A stretch of 64,000 bases of DNA from Bordetella genomosp. 9 (GTDB lineage: Bacteria > Pseudomonadota > Gammaproteobacteria > Burkholderiales > Burkholderiaceae_B): assembly GCF_002119725.1 (NCBI RefSeq), contig NZ_CP021109.1:1736001-1800000 (forward strand). Direction: 5' to 3'. Positions 8,831 to 19,629 of this stretch are shown here, piece after piece. Position 1 is the first letter of the stretch. Each line of letters begins with the position of its first letter. Below the pieces are notes generated by a model. That model was given only the letters and a program-made list of their open reading frames with translations, was not told the DNA's origin and did no database searches. A program made the translations under genes and the position numbers.

Positions 8831-9940
8831 ATGGAATTCGTCCTGTCGGAGTTGTGCGACCAGGTTATGACCGCGCGCGCCGCGCATAAGCCCCTGTTCA
8901 TCTGCGGCGGCGGCAGCAAGGCTTTCTACGGCAATCATCGGCCCCTGCGGCCGGAGGACGGCCATTGCCTGCTCGACGTCACCGCTTATCGGGGTATCGT
9001 CAATTATCAGCCGTCCGAACTTGTCGTCACGGTGCGCGCCGGCACGCCGCTGCGCGAACTGGAGGCGGAGCTGGCGGCGCAAGGCCAGATGTTGCCGTTC
9101 GAGCCGCCGCACTACGGAACCTCCGCCACGGTCGGCGGCTGCGTGGCGGCGGGCCTTGCCGGGCCGCGCCGCATGGCGGTCGGCAGCGTGCGCGACTTCG
9201 TCCTCGGTGTGCGGCTGCTCGATGCGCACGGCCGCGTGCTCAATTTCGGCGGCGAGGTGATGAAGAACGTGGCGGGCTACGATGTGTCGCGGCTGCTTGC
9301 CGGCTCGCTGGGCATTTTCGGCGTGTTGCTGGAAGTCTCGTTGAAGGTCTTGCCGCGGCCGATGATGGAGCGATCCCTGCGGCTGCAGGGTACGCAAAGC
9401 GAAGCGCTGGCTGCATTCGCGACGTGGCGGCGTTTGCCCATGCCGGTATCGGCGGCTTGCTGGATACCCATGGGCCGCGACGACCTGGGCGAGATCCTCG
9501 TGCGCCTGTCCGGCGCGCCGCCCGCCATCGACGCCGCACAGGCGCGCATTGGCGGCGAGCCGGTGCCCGATGAACGGGCCGCCTTGCTGTGGCAGTCGCT
9601 GCGTGAACAGACGCACGAGTTCTTCGACCGGTCTCAACCGCTGTGGCGCATAGCCGTGCCGCCTGCCACCGCGCCCATGGCCCTGGGGCCGACGCTCATC
9701 GAGTGGGGGGGCGGGCAGCGCTGGGTCAGCGGTCAGCAAGAGCCAGCATCGATACGCGCGGCAGCGCAGGCGCGTGGCGGCCATGCGACCCTTTTCCGTG
9801 CTGCCTCTCATCGGGATGTTCCGCGCGACGGCGTCTTCCATCCGCTGGCGCCCGGCGTGGCTACCTTGACGCGCCGGCTGAAGCAGGAGCTCGACCCGTC
9901 CGGCCTTTTCAACCCAGGCCGCCTCACCCTGGAGCTATAG
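8831..9940 (+). CDS. glcE: Glycolate oxidase subunit GlcE
   Basis: Second FAD-binding subunit of glycolate oxidase, 369 residues and shorter than GlcD. The FAD domain shows YGTSATVGGCVAAGLAGPRR and GGEVMKNVAGYDVSRLLAGS at about 95-155, the GlcE signature. The C-terminus ends in FNPGRLTLEL. It sits between glcD and glcF with very short spacers, indicating co-expression and complex formation. Confidence 0.92.
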   Translation: MEFVLSELCDQVMTARAAHKPLFICGGGSKAFYGNHRPLRPEDGHCLLDVTAYRGIVNYQPSELVVTVRAGTPLRELEAELAAQGQMLPFEPPHYGTSATVGGCVAAGLAGPRRMAVGSVRDFVLGVRLLDAHGRVLNFGGEVMKNVAGYDVSRLLAGSLGIFGVLLEVSLKVLPRPMMERSLRLQGTQSEALAAFATWRRLPMPVSAACWIPMGRDDLGEILVRLSGAPPAIDAAQARIGGEPVPDERAALLWQSLREQTHEFFDRSQPLWRIAVPPATAPMALGPTLIEWGGGQRWVSGQQEPASIRAAAQARGGHATLFRAASHRDVPRDGVFHPLAPGVATLTRRLKQELDPSGLFNPGRLTLEL

Positions 9941-9944
9941 CGCC

Positions 9945-11189
9945 ATGCAAACCCAAATCGCTTCCTGGGCGCGCGATACGGATTACGGCCGCGAAGCCGA
10001 CGCCATCCTGCGCCGCTGCGTGCATTGCGGTTTCTGCACGGCCACGTGCCCGACTTATCAGGTGTTGGGCGACGAGCTGGACGGTCCGCGCGGCCGTATC
10101 TACCTGATCAAGCAGATGCTGGAGGGCGCGGAGCCGACCCGTTCCACCCAGACCCATCTGGACCGCTGCCTGACATGCCGCAATTGCGAAACAACATGTC
10201 CGTCCGGCGTCCAGTACGGCCACCTCGTCGATATCGGCCGTGCATTGACAGCCGAGCGGGTGCGCCGTCCGTGGACCGAGCGTGCCGCGCGGGCCTTGCT
10301 GCGCAAGGGACTCAACTCCCGGTGGTTCGCGCCCGCGATGCGTTTGGGACAGACCTTGCGGCCCCTCTTGCCCCGCGCCATACAGGCCAAGGTGCCCGTT
10401 CGGCGTCCGGCCGGACCATTGCCCGATACCCGCGCGCATTCCAGGCAGGTGCTCCTGCTCGCGGGGTGCGTGCAGCCTTCCATGATGCCCAGCATCGACG
10501 CGGCCACCATACGGGTGCTGGACGCGCTCGGTATCGGCAGCATCGTTGCGGCCGGCGGCGGCTGTTGCGGGGCGATCAACCTGCATCTGGATGACGTCCC
10601 GGCGGCGCTGGCCCAAATGCGCGCCAACATCGATGCGTGGTGGCCGCTGGTCGAGAGCGGCAAGGTCGAGGCGATCGTGATGAACGCATCCGGGTGCGGT
10701 GCGATGGTGAAGGAGTACGCGCATCATCTGCGCAAGGATTCCGCCTATGCCGGCCGTGCCGCGCGAGTCGTGTCGCTGGTGCGTGATGTTTCCGAAGTGG
10801 TGGCGCCGCACGCCGGCGAACTGCGGCAACGTTTGAAAACGCCGGTGCGCGCCGCTTTTCATCCGCCGTGCACGCTTCAGCACTGGCAGGGACTGCGGCC
10901 GCTTGCCGACAAGCTGTTGGCGGATCTCGGCTTCGATCTGCAGCCGTTTGCGGACCGTCACTTGTGCTGCGGTTCCGCCGGCGCTTATTCGGTGATGAAT
11001 CCCGGAATGGCGGCCACGTTGCGGGATCGCAAGTTGGCTGCGATCGCGCCGGCGGCTCCGGATGTCATCCTGTCCTCGAACATCGGATGCATCACGCATC
11101 TGCAAAGCGGGACGGCCATCCCGGTGCGCCACTGGATCGAAATCGTCGATGAAGGTCTGCGAAGCCCCGCTGGTGCCTGCAAGGGCTAA
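9945..11189 (+). CDS. glcF: Glycolate oxidase iron-sulfur subunit GlcF
   Basis: Iron-sulfur subunit that carries electrons from the GlcDE flavins to the respiratory chain. Two ferredoxin-type CxxCxxCxxxCP clusters are at Cys25/28/31/35 and Cys75/78/81/85. Two CCG-type domains follow (GGGCCGA and LCCGSAGAYSVMNP). The length of 414 residues is normal. Its stop TAA (11187-11189) overlaps the stop codon of the convergent pntB, so there is no room for a terminator between the operons. Confidence 0.94.
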   Translation: MQTQIASWARDTDYGREADAILRRCVHCGFCTATCPTYQVLGDELDGPRGRIYLIKQMLEGAEPTRSTQTHLDRCLTCRNCETTCPSGVQYGHLVDIGRALTAERVRRPWTERAARALLRKGLNSRWFAPAMRLGQTLRPLLPRAIQAKVPVRRPAGPLPDTRAHSRQVLLLAGCVQPSMMPSIDAATIRVLDALGIGSIVAAGGGCCGAINLHLDDVPAALAQMRANIDAWWPLVESGKVEAIVMNASGCGAMVKEYAHHLRKDSAYAGRAARVVSLVRDVSEVVAPHAGELRQRLKTPVRAAFHPPCTLQHWQGLRPLADKLLADLGFDLQPFADRHLCCGSAGAYSVMNPGMAATLRDRKLAAIAPAAPDVILSSNIGCITHLQSGTAIPVRHWIEIVDEGLRSPAGACKG

Positions 11190-12625
11190 GCCACTGCCTT
11201 GACCATATCCTCAATGACCTTCTTGGCGTCGCCGAACACCATCATGGTGCGGTCCATGTAGAACAACTCGTTGTCCAGGCCGGCGTAGCCGGCGGCCATG
11301 GACCGCTTGTTCACGATGATGGTCCTGGCCTTGTACGCCTCCAGAATCGGCATGCCTGCGATCGGCGATTTCGGATCGTTCTTCGCCGCTGGATTGACCA
11401 CGTCGTTCGCACCAAGAATCAGCACGACATCGGTCTGCCCGAACTCGCCGTTGATGTCGTCCATCTCGAAGACCTGGTCGTAGGGCACTTCCGCTTCGGC
11501 GAGCAGCACGTTCATATGCCCCGGCATTCTGCCCGCGACGGGATGGATCGCATAACGGACGGTGACCCCCGCGTCCGTTAGCTTGGCGGCCAGCTCCTTC
11601 AGGGCATGCTGGGCGCGCGCCACCGCCAGGCCGTAGCCCGGCACGATGATGACCGATTCCGCGTTCGCCAGGACAAAGGCGGCGTCTTCGGCGCTGCCGG
11701 ATTTGACGTTGCGCTGCGTGTCGGCCGCCCCTGCGGAGCCCTGTTCCCCGCCGTTGCCGAAGCCGCCCAGCAGCACGTTGAAGAACGAGCGGTTCATCGC
11801 CTTGCACATGATGTAGGAAAGAATGGCGCCGGAGGATCCCACCAGCGATCCGGCGATGATCAGCATCGGATTGTTCAGCGAAAAGCCGATGCCGGCCGCC
11901 GCCCAGCCGGAATAACTGTTCAACATCGACACGACCACCGGCATGTCGGCCCCGCCGATGGGGATGATGATCAGCACACCCAGCACGAACGCGATCGCCG
12001 TCATTGCGGCGAAAGGCGTCCACGAGGGCTGCAATACAAACGCCACGCCGCAAGCGAGCATGACGATCGCCAGCACCAGATTGAGGGCGTGTTGCCCCCG
12101 GAACACCACCGGTGCACCTTGGAACAGGCGGAAGCGATAGCGGCCAGAAAGCTTGCCGAAGGCAATGACGGATCCTGAGAACGTGATTGCGCCAACGAAG
12201 GTCCCGATGAAGATTTCCACCCGGTTTCCCATGGGGAGAAGGGCGCCCATGGGCGCGATGCCGAAGGCGTGCGGCTCGGCCACCACAGCGACGGCAATCG
12301 CCACGGCTGCCAGACCGATCATGCTGTGCATGAAGGCCACGAGCTCCGGCATCTTGGTCATTTCCACGCGCCCGGCCATGATGGTGCCCGCCGTGCCGCC
12401 GATCAGCAGTCCAAGCAACACCCAGCCAAGCCCCATCCCGGCGATTCCCGGTCCGGCGAGGCCGACGATCAACGCGCCCGTCGTCAGGACCGCGATCGCC
12501 ATGCCCGCCATGCCGAATGCGTTGCCCAAGCGCGATGTGGTGGGATGCGACAGGCCCTTCAACGCCTGGATGAAGCAGACGGAGGCGACCAGGTAAAGCA
12601 GGGTAACGACGTTCAGGGAAATCAT
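11186..12625 (-). CDS. pntB: NAD(P) transhydrogenase subunit beta
   Basis: Membrane and NADP(H)-binding subunit of proton-translocating transhydrogenase, which makes NADPH from NADH using the proton gradient. The 479 residues comprise about nine membrane helices in the first 270 residues and the NADP-binding domain at the C-terminus (VIIVPGYGLAVARAQHALKE, then GANDVVNPAA). The ATG at 12625 overlaps the TGA of pntAb (TGATG), so the two are translationally coupled. Confidence 0.94.
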   Translation of the reverse strand: MISLNVVTLLYLVASVCFIQALKGLSHPTTSRLGNAFGMAGMAIAVLTTGALIVGLAGPGIAGMGLGWVLLGLLIGGTAGTIMAGRVEMTKMPELVAFMHSMIGLAAVAIAVAVVAEPHAFGIAPMGALLPMGNRVEIFIGTFVGAITFSGSVIAFGKLSGRYRFRLFQGAPVVFRGQHALNLVLAIVMLACGVAFVLQPSWTPFAAMTAIAFVLGVLIIIPIGGADMPVVVSMLNSYSGWAAAGIGFSLNNPMLIIAGSLVGSSGAILSYIMCKAMNRSFFNVLLGGFGNGGEQGSAGAADTQRNVKSGSAEDAAFVLANAESVIIVPGYGLAVARAQHALKELAAKLTDAGVTVRYAIHPVAGRMPGHMNVLLAEAEVPYDQVFEMDDINGEFGQTDVVLILGANDVVNPAAKNDPKSPIAGMPILEAYKARTIIVNKRSMAAGYAGLDNELFYMDRTMMVFGDAKKVIEDMVKAVA

Positions 12626-12939
12626 CAGGCGTCCTCCCCGCGCGTTTTCCTTTCCTTCTTTCTGAACATCTCGAGCATGCGCCGAGTTACCAGAAAGCCC
12701 CCGAAAACGTTTACCGCAGCCAGGGCAACCGCCAGCACACCCATGCTCCGCGCAAGGTTGCCTTCGGTCAGCGCGGCGGCAAGCATCGCCCCGACGATGA
12801 TGATGGCCGAGATGGCATTGGTCACCGCCATCAGCGGCGTATGCAAGGCCGGCGTCACATTCCATACGACGTGGTAGCCGACGTACACGGCGAGCACGAA
12901 TATGATTACGTTGATCAGGGTCGGACTGATGGCATCCAT
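12625..12939 (-). CDS. pntAb: NAD(P) transhydrogenase subunit alpha part 2 (membrane segment)
   Basis: Small membrane subunit of 104 residues. It corresponds to the membrane part that is fused to PntA in E. coli but is separate in many other bacteria. Three hydrophobic segments are visible, including [20 protein letters not shown] and [13 protein letters not shown]. The start is set at [15 protein letters not shown] longer in-frame N-terminus is possible but not needed. Its TGA overlaps the pntB start. Confidence 0.9.
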   Translation of the reverse strand: MDAISPTLINVIIFVLAVYVGYHVVWNVTPALHTPLMAVTNAISAIIIVGAMLAAALTEGNLARSMGVLAVALAAVNVFGGFLVTRRMLEMFRKKERKTRGEDA

Positions 12940-13071
12940 CTCAGTTCTCCATTGCGCTGCAGCCACCGCATCAAACAAACGCGGCCTCCAAACCAACAGG
13001 GGCCCCAAACTCCAGAAAGCCACCCCCCTCAAATGGACCGGCGCACAAAACCGGTACCGTGATCGGGGACG

Positions 13072-13122
13072 CGCGGATCCGGCTCCGCCGGTCCGCAGCG
13101 CCGCCCCCTTGAGAGGGAAGCG
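13072..13122. repeat. Dispersed hairpin repeat, copy A
   Basis: About 50 bases with two hairpins: GGATCCGGC/GCCGGTCC and CCCCCTT..AGAGGG. The same block, in the opposite orientation and almost identical, occurs at 54311-54361. Copy A lies between pntAb and pntAa, inside an operon. Its function is unknown; it resembles REP-type elements in size, GC content and placement. Confidence 0.7.
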
Positions 13123-13124
13123 CG

Positions 13125-14234
13125 CTAGCGCTGCGGGGGCGCGTTACCCACAGCACACCCCGTCACGATTTCGTCTTCCCACTGGATCGCCAGCGCGCCG
13201 TCCCTGTCCACGATGAGCTTCATGAACTCCAGCAGATTGCGGGCGTACAGGGCCGAGGCATCGGTGGGCACCAGCGCCGGCAGATTGGTCAGCCCGACCA
13301 GGGTCACGCCATGTTTCTCCACGACACGTCCTGGTTCGGACAAGGGGCAATTGCCCCCGCGCTCGACGGCAAGATCGACCACCACCGAGCCAGGCTTCAT
13401 GTTCTGCACCGTCTCGGCCGACACCAGCATGGGCGCCGGACGGCCCGGGATAAGGGCCGTCGTGATGACGATGTCGGCTTGTCTGCAGCGTGCGGCGACC
13501 ATCTCGGCTTGCCGCGCCATCCAGGCGGCAGGCATGGGCCGGGCATAGCCGCCCGTGCCCTCTGCGATCTGTCGCTCCTCCTCGGTCTCGAACGGCACGT
13601 CGATAAACTTGGCGCCCAGAGATTCCACTTGCTCCTTGGCAGCGGGCCGCACGTCCGAAGCCTCTACCACGGCGCCCAGCCGTCTCGCCGTTGCGATGGC
13701 CTGAAGGCCGGCAACGCCGGCGCCCAGGATCACGGCCCGCGCGGCCTTCAGCGTGCCGGCGGCGGTCATCATCATCGGGAAGAGTCGGCCGTAGTAATGG
13801 GCGGCGAGCAGCACCGCCTTGTAGCCCGCGACATTGGCTTGGGACGATAGAACATCCAGGCTCTGCGCGCGGGTGATGCGCGGCGCGGCCTCCAGGGCGA
13901 ACGCGGTCACTCCCGTGGCGGCCAGCCGTGCGATGCCTTCGGTATCGAACGGGTCCAACATGCCGATCACGATGGAGCCACGCTTCAAGGCGGCCAGTTC
14001 ATCGCCATGTGGGCGCCTGACTTTCAGCACCACCTCGGCGGACAGCGCCTGATCCGCCGACACGAGCGTGGCGCCCGCCGCCTCGTAGTCGTGGTCCGGG
14101 TAGCGAGCCGCGGCGCCGGCGCCTCGCTCCACCATGACCGTATTCTTGCCCGCCACGTACTTCCTGACGGTCTCCGGTGTTGCCGCAACACGCGTTTCCC
14201 CTGGCAGGGTTTCCCGCGGAATACCGATGCGCAT
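13125..14234 (-). CDS. pntAa: NAD(P) transhydrogenase subunit alpha part 1 (NAD-binding)
   Basis: Soluble NAD(H)-binding subunit of the transhydrogenase, 369 residues. The start [20 protein letters not shown] is typical, and the Rossmann motif [20 protein letters not shown] is at about 168-187. The start at 14234 has GAGGAGAG upstream on the minus strand. The C-terminus ends at the soluble domain, with the membrane part encoded separately as pntAb 185 bases downstream. The intervening gap holds the hairpin repeat. Confidence 0.93.
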   Translation of the reverse strand: MRIGIPRETLPGETRVAATPETVRKYVAGKNTVMVERGAGAAARYPDHDYEAAGATLVSADQALSAEVVLKVRRPHGDELAALKRGSIVIGMLDPFDTEGIARLAATGVTAFALEAAPRITRAQSLDVLSSQANVAGYKAVLLAAHYYGRLFPMMMTAAGTLKAARAVILGAGVAGLQAIATARRLGAVVEASDVRPAAKEQVESLGAKFIDVPFETEEERQIAEGTGGYARPMPAAWMARQAEMVAARCRQADIVITTALIPGRPAPMLVSAETVQNMKPGSVVVDLAVERGGNCPLSEPGRVVEKHGVTLVGLTNLPALVPTDASALYARNLLEFMKLIVDRDGALAIQWEDEIVTGCAVGNAPPQR

Positions 14235-14327
14235 GCGCTCTCCTCGTCGGATATCGGGCCGGAGACACTTATACACGACTTGACCTTCCGTGGCGTCAGG
14301 GGAAAACCACCGGGTAAAATGCCAGGC

Positions 14328-14358
14328 GCCCCACCGCTGCCGGTCTGGCCGGTGGGGC
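14328..14358 (+). other. Strong hairpin in the mnmA 5' leader
   Basis: GCCCCACCG and CGGTGGGGC form a nine-pair stem around an inner GCC/GGC loop, just after a TAAAAT -10-like box (14315-14320) and 31 bases before the mnmA start. A TTTTT at 14364-14368 follows after five bases, so termination would be poor. It may stabilise the 5' end. Confidence 0.4.
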
Positions 14359-14388
14359 GGCCACTTTTTCCAAGCGATTTTCTTCCCC

Positions 14389-15504
14389 ATGTCCTCCATT
14401 GCTCCCACCAAAGGCCGCGTCGTCGTCGGCATGTCCGGCGGCGTCGATTCCTCGGTTACAGCCTGGCTGCTGAAACAGCAAGGCTATGAGGTAATCGGGC
14501 TCTTCATGAAAAACTGGGAGGACGACGACGATTCCGAATACTGTTCCACCCGCCAGGACTGGCTGGACGCCGCCAGCGTCGCGGATCTGATCGGCGTCGA
14601 TATCGAAGCGGTGAACTTCGCGGCGGAATACAAGGACCGCGTTTTCGCGGAGTTCCTGCGCGAGTATTCCGCGGGCCGTACGCCCAATCCCGACGTTCTT
14701 TGCAACGCCGAAATCAAGTTCAAGGCGTTTTTGGATCACGCGATGAGCCTGGGCGCCGAGCGCATCGCCACGGGGCACTATGCTCGCGTACGGGCGGTGC
14801 AGAGCGGCGGACGCACGCAGTACCAATTGCTGAAGGCGTTGGACGGGACCAAGGACCAGAGTTATTTCCTGCACCGGCTCAACCAGGACCAGCTGTCGCG
14901 CACCATGTTCCCGTTGGGAGAAATTCCCAAGACCGAGGTGCGGCGGATTGCCCACGAGATCGGCTTGCATAACGCGGCGAAGAAAGACTCCACCGGCATC
15001 TGCTTCATCGGCGAACGCCCCTTCCGCGAATTCCTGAACCGCTATCTGCCGACCGCACCGGGACCCATACTGACGCCCGAGGGCCAGCGCGTCGGCACCC
15101 ATACCGGCTTGTCCTTCTATACGCTGGGCCAGCGCAAAGGCATCGGCGTCGGCGGGGTCAAAGGGCGGCAACGCGAGGACGGCACGGCGCAAGCGTGGTA
15201 TGCCGCTCGCAAGGATCTGGCAAGCAATACCCTTTATGTGGTCCAGGGCCATGATCACCCGTGGCTCTTGTCGCAGTCGCTGAATGCGCAGGACGCCAGC
15301 TGGGTCGCCGGCGAGCCCCCAGCGCCGGGCGCCTACGCGGCCAAGACGCGGTATCGGCAGGCCGATGCGCCTTGCACATTGGGCGACGGCGCAACCGCCG
15401 CGTTCACACTCGCATTCGACGAGCCCCAATGGGCGGTGACGCCGGGGCAGTCCGCCGTTCTCTACGACGGCGACGTTTGCCTGGGCGGGGGTATCATCGC
15501 GTAG
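14389..15504 (+). CDS. mnmA: tRNA-specific 2-thiouridylase MnmA
   Basis: Thiolates U34 of tRNA-Lys, -Glu and -Gln using ATP and a persulfide relay. The PP-loop [10 protein letters not shown] is at 14-23, and catalytic Cys105 ([11 protein letters not shown]) and Cys205 ([15 protein letters not shown]) are in place. The length of 371 residues is normal. ATG 14389 is chosen because the residues encoded upstream do not resemble the family. It is divergent from pntAa. Confidence 0.95.
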   Translation: MSSIAPTKGRVVVGMSGGVDSSVTAWLLKQQGYEVIGLFMKNWEDDDDSEYCSTRQDWLDAASVADLIGVDIEAVNFAAEYKDRVFAEFLREYSAGRTPNPDVLCNAEIKFKAFLDHAMSLGAERIATGHYARVRAVQSGGRTQYQLLKALDGTKDQSYFLHRLNQDQLSRTMFPLGEIPKTEVRRIAHEIGLHNAAKKDSTGICFIGERPFREFLNRYLPTAPGPILTPEGQRVGTHTGLSFYTLGQRKGIGVGGVKGRQREDGTAQAWYAARKDLASNTLYVVQGHDHPWLLSQSLNAQDASWVAGEPPAPGAYAAKTRYRQADAPCTLGDGATAAFTLAFDEPQWAVTPGQSAVLYDGDVCLGGGIIA

Positions 15505-15617
15505 TTTGCGCGCCGGAAGGGGCAGGGCGCCGCTGCGTGGGGCGATGAACCGTGTCGCTGCCGCGCCGCGGCGCGGCGTCACGTCCGGACCGCGACATTC
15601 GAACCACGATCATAACG

Positions 15618-16445
15618 ATGGAGCGGGATGTGGATATTCCAATGCTGGTTTTGCTGTTGCTGCTTGGTGCGGGCGCCGGATTCGCGGCGGGTCTGCTTGG
15701 AATCGGAGGGGGCATGGTTCTCGTGCCTTTCCTGACCATGCTGTTCGACTGGCATGGCATGCAGGACGACCTGGTGGTCCATGCCGCGATCGCAACTTCC
15801 ATGACCTCCATCCTTTTCACATCGGTTTCCAGCGTGCGTGCGCATCATGCCGCGCGTGCCGTCATCTGGCGCATCGTGGCGGCCATGGCGCCCGGCCTGA
15901 TCATCGGGGGCCTGCTGTCCGGCGGCGCGGTCTTTGCGGCGCTGCATACCGGATGGCTATCGGCCTTTTTTGCCGCCTTCGTCGCCTATTCGGGCTATTC
16001 GATGCTGCGCAATACCAAGCCGAAGGCATCGCGGCAGATGCCAGGCCTGGTCGGTACGTCTGCAGCCGGGGCGGGTATCGGCTTCATATCCGGACTCGTC
16101 GGGGCCGGCGGCGGCTTTCTTTCCGTTCCGTTCATGATCTGGTGCAACGTGCCGCTGCGCAACGCCGTTGCCACCTCGGCGGCACTGGGCTTTCCGATTG
16201 CCCTGGCCAATAGCGCGGGTTATGTCGTATCGGGCTTGCGGGAAGCCGGCCACACGCCGGGCATGCTCGGATATATCTATTGGCCCGCGCTGCTGGCCCT
16301 TGTGTGCACCAGTGTGCTCACCGCGCCCATGGGCGCGCGCATGGCGCACCGTCTGCCCGTGGCCACGGTCAAGCGGATCTTCGCCGTGCTGCTTTTCGCG
16401 CTCGCCGTGTTCATGGCATACAAGGCCTGGCGCGCATTTGCCTGA
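15618..16445 (+). CDS. TauE/SafE family anion exporter
   Basis: Inner-membrane protein of about 275 residues and eight hydrophobic segments, organised as two repeats that each contain a glycine-rich motif (GLLGIGGGMVLVPFL at about 24-38 and GLVGAGGGFLSVPFM at about 160-174). TauE/SafE proteins export sulfite, sulfoacetate or similar organic anions; the substrate here cannot be told. ATG 15618 and GTG 15630 are both possible starts, the latter with GGAGCGGGA before it. It is followed by a GC hairpin at 16474-16493. Confidence 0.85.
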   Translation: MERDVDIPMLVLLLLLGAGAGFAAGLLGIGGGMVLVPFLTMLFDWHGMQDDLVVHAAIATSMTSILFTSVSSVRAHHAARAVIWRIVAAMAPGLIIGGLLSGGAVFAALHTGWLSAFFAAFVAYSGYSMLRNTKPKASRQMPGLVGTSAAGAGIGFISGLVGAGGGFLSVPFMIWCNVPLRNAVATSAALGFPIALANSAGYVVSGLREAGHTPGMLGYIYWPALLALVCTSVLTAPMGARMAHRLPVATVKRIFAVLLFALAVFMAYKAWRAFA

Positions 16446-16473
16446 GCCGGTGCTGGTTGCGCTTCAATGACAA

Positions 16474-16493
16474 GGGGCGCCGAAAGGCGCCCC
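16474..16493 (+). terminator. Hairpin between the TauE-type gene and the GST gene
   Basis: GGGGCGCC, loop GAAA, GGCGCCCC, then GGTGTTTT. The stem is perfect with a stable tetraloop, but the T run is short and late. It lies between convergent genes and may serve either strand weakly. Confidence 0.5.
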
Positions 16494-16539
16494 GGTGTTT
16501 TCCGCCGCGGCTGCGTCGCAGTCGCGGGATTCCCCCGTC

Positions 16540-17154
16540 TTACGCCCCGGGGGGCGGAAGGGTGTCCGCGAAAGATTGGCGCGCCGCAAGTTTTTCCGCC
16601 AGGCGAGCCAGGTTCGTGTGGCCCGACCGCCAGTCCAAATCGGAGAAACGCAGGTCCAGATAGCCCAGGGCGCACCCGACCGCCACATCGGCCAGGGTGT
16701 AGTTGATGCCCATGCAGTATGCGTGCTCGCCAAGGCTTTTGTTCATGGCGTCCAGGCTGGCGTGGATCTTGCCGTATTGGCGCGCAATCCATTCTTCGCT
16801 GCACTGTGCCTGCGGGCGCTGACGTTCCTTCACGATGGCCACGCAGGCATCCAGGACGCCATCGGCTATGGCTTCCCAGCACTTCACGGCGGCGCGTTCG
16901 CGGCCGGACTGGGGAATCAGGCGCGCAACCGGCGACAAAGTATCCAGGTATTCGACGATAACGCGCGAGTCGAACAGCGCGCCGCCGTCTTCCATCACCA
17001 GGCAGGGCACCTTGCCCAATGGATTGAATTGCTGGATGTTCGTGTCCGGCGACCAGACGTTTTCCAGCTCAAAGCGGTAATCCAGCTTTTTTTCCGCCAT
17101 GACGATCCGTACCTTGCGTACGTACGGGCTGGTAAGTGAGCCTATAAGTTTCAT
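16540..17154 (-). CDS. Glutathione S-transferase
   Basis: GST of 204 residues. The N-terminal thioredoxin-like domain shows SLTSPYVRKVRIV at 6-18, NPLGKVPCL at about 44-52 and DSRVIVEYLD at about 62-71. The all-helical C-terminal domain shows YTLADVAVGCALGYLDLR. It conjugates or reduces electrophiles with glutathione in the cytoplasm. The start is MKLIGSLTSPYVRKV; upstream residues in frame do not belong to the fold. It is divergent from purB. Confidence 0.9.
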   Translation of the reverse strand: MKLIGSLTSPYVRKVRIVMAEKKLDYRFELENVWSPDTNIQQFNPLGKVPCLVMEDGGALFDSRVIVEYLDTLSPVARLIPQSGRERAAVKCWEAIADGVLDACVAIVKERQRPQAQCSEEWIARQYGKIHASLDAMNKSLGEHAYCMGINYTLADVAVGCALGYLDLRFSDLDWRSGHTNLARLAEKLAARQSFADTLPPPGA

Positions 17155-17201
17155 GGATATACAGTCATAGTCGGAAAGCGGGCGGCAGTATAGCAGGATG
17201 A

Positions 17202-18710
<1,509 letters not shown>

Positions 18711-18731
18711 AAACTTCCACGCCCCCCGAAA

Positions 18732-18758
18732 AGCCGGCAGGTCCTGCCGGCTTTTTTT
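18732..18758 (+). terminator. Terminator of purB
   Basis: AGCCGGCAG, loop GTC, CTGCCGGCT, then seven T in total (18752-18758). It starts 21 bases after the purB stop. Confidence 0.9.
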
Positions 18759-19017
18759 CGTCCGTACGCCGCGGGCCGGCCCGCAATCCGTTTCGCCGGG
18801 GCATCCCGCGACGGCAACGCAATTATGGCCGTTTCGAATCCACACAGTTTTGTGTCGATATGCCTCGCTTCTGCTGCGTTCCCCGGCGAAGTGTCCCCGC
18901 TTTTGCCGGCATCCCCAGGCCTCGTCCGGCGGGCTTTTCCCTGGGAGGAGCCGGATAGAGGCGCCTCAGGCACACAGCTTGCTCATGGACCGGCACCATT
19001 CCGCAAGGCGATACGCA
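18759..19017 (+). other. Intergenic region without a supported gene
   Basis: After the purB terminator I see no convincing gene up to 19018. A small inverted repeat ACACA-GTTT-TGTGT lies at 18842-18855. An ATG at 18985 could extend the next gene by eleven codons. Confidence 0.5.
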
Positions 19018-19272
19018 ATGGAAGTTTTCGCAAAAACCTTCAACGCTTGGGGCGCGACGCTGACGGTCCATCCGGAGGGCCAGGGCAAGTACGGCTGGAA
19101 GATCGTGGTCGAAGACCGTCGTCAGGGTTCGCCTCGCGTCCAATGCATCTCGTCTCCAATCGGCTTCCCGTCCGTGGACGAAACCATCCTGGATGGCCGC
19201 GCCGCGCTTGAAGCGCTGGTGCCGGAGCCTTGCGGTACCGAAGAACTACACCGGCCGTATCAGCCGGAATGA
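19018..19272 (+). CDS. Small hypothetical protein (84 aa)
   Basis: Unrecognised soluble protein. The sequence is mixed, with aromatic and charged residues (MEVFAKTFNAWGATLTVHPE, KYGWKIVVEDRR) that suggest a small beta-rich fold. There is no signal peptide, membrane segment or metal motif. A weak AAGG site lies at 19005-19008. ATG 18985 is a possible earlier start. The next small gene follows after 38 bases, so the two may be co-transcribed. Confidence 0.55.
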   Translation: MEVFAKTFNAWGATLTVHPEGQGKYGWKIVVEDRRQGSPRVQCISSPIGFPSVDETILDGRAALEALVPEPCGTEELHRPYQPE

Positions 19273-19310
19273 CTTTTCATATTCAGCCGTTAGCCATACT
19301 GGAGAAAACA

Positions 19311-19613
19311 ATGAGCGCAATGATGTGCCTTCCTTGCCAGAGCATTACCCTCGCCACTCCCGGGCTGCAGGCCCACCAGAATCTGGTTCACGAGGGCTTT
19401 GTACGGCCCACGGAAAAGCATCGGGAGAATCACCGCGAGGACCGGTTCCGTTGTTCTTGCTGCCACACCCAGTGGGTTCGCGAGACCGACCGTTGGGGCA
19501 TGGACTTGGGCTTTCGGCTGGCACCCATTCAGAATGGCGCCCGGCCGCGCTTCGCGTACTCTGAAAACAATCCGCGTCCAGGCGTGCGCGTATATCAAGT
19601 GTCGCCGACCTGA
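19311..19613 (+). CDS. Small hypothetical protein with two Cys pairs (100 aa)
   Basis: Unrecognised cytoplasmic protein. Two cysteine pairs, CLPC near residues 6-9 and CSCCHTQW near 48-55, could bind zinc as in a zinc-ribbon. The middle and C-terminal parts are hydrophilic. ATG 19311 has GGAGAA at 19301-19306. It has the same strand and close spacing as the 84-residue protein upstream. No function can be given. Confidence 0.65.
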   Translation: MSAMMCLPCQSITLATPGLQAHQNLVHEGFVRPTEKHRENHREDRFRCSCCHTQWVRETDRWGMDLGFRLAPIQNGARPRFAYSENNPRPGVRVYQVSPT

Positions 19614-19629
19614 GCGGGCGCCGGATGGG

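Noticed and set aside
14321..14420. Leader peptide starting at ATG 14320 before mnmA
   Set aside because: The frame runs through the mnmA start without a stop and has no run of a single codon type.
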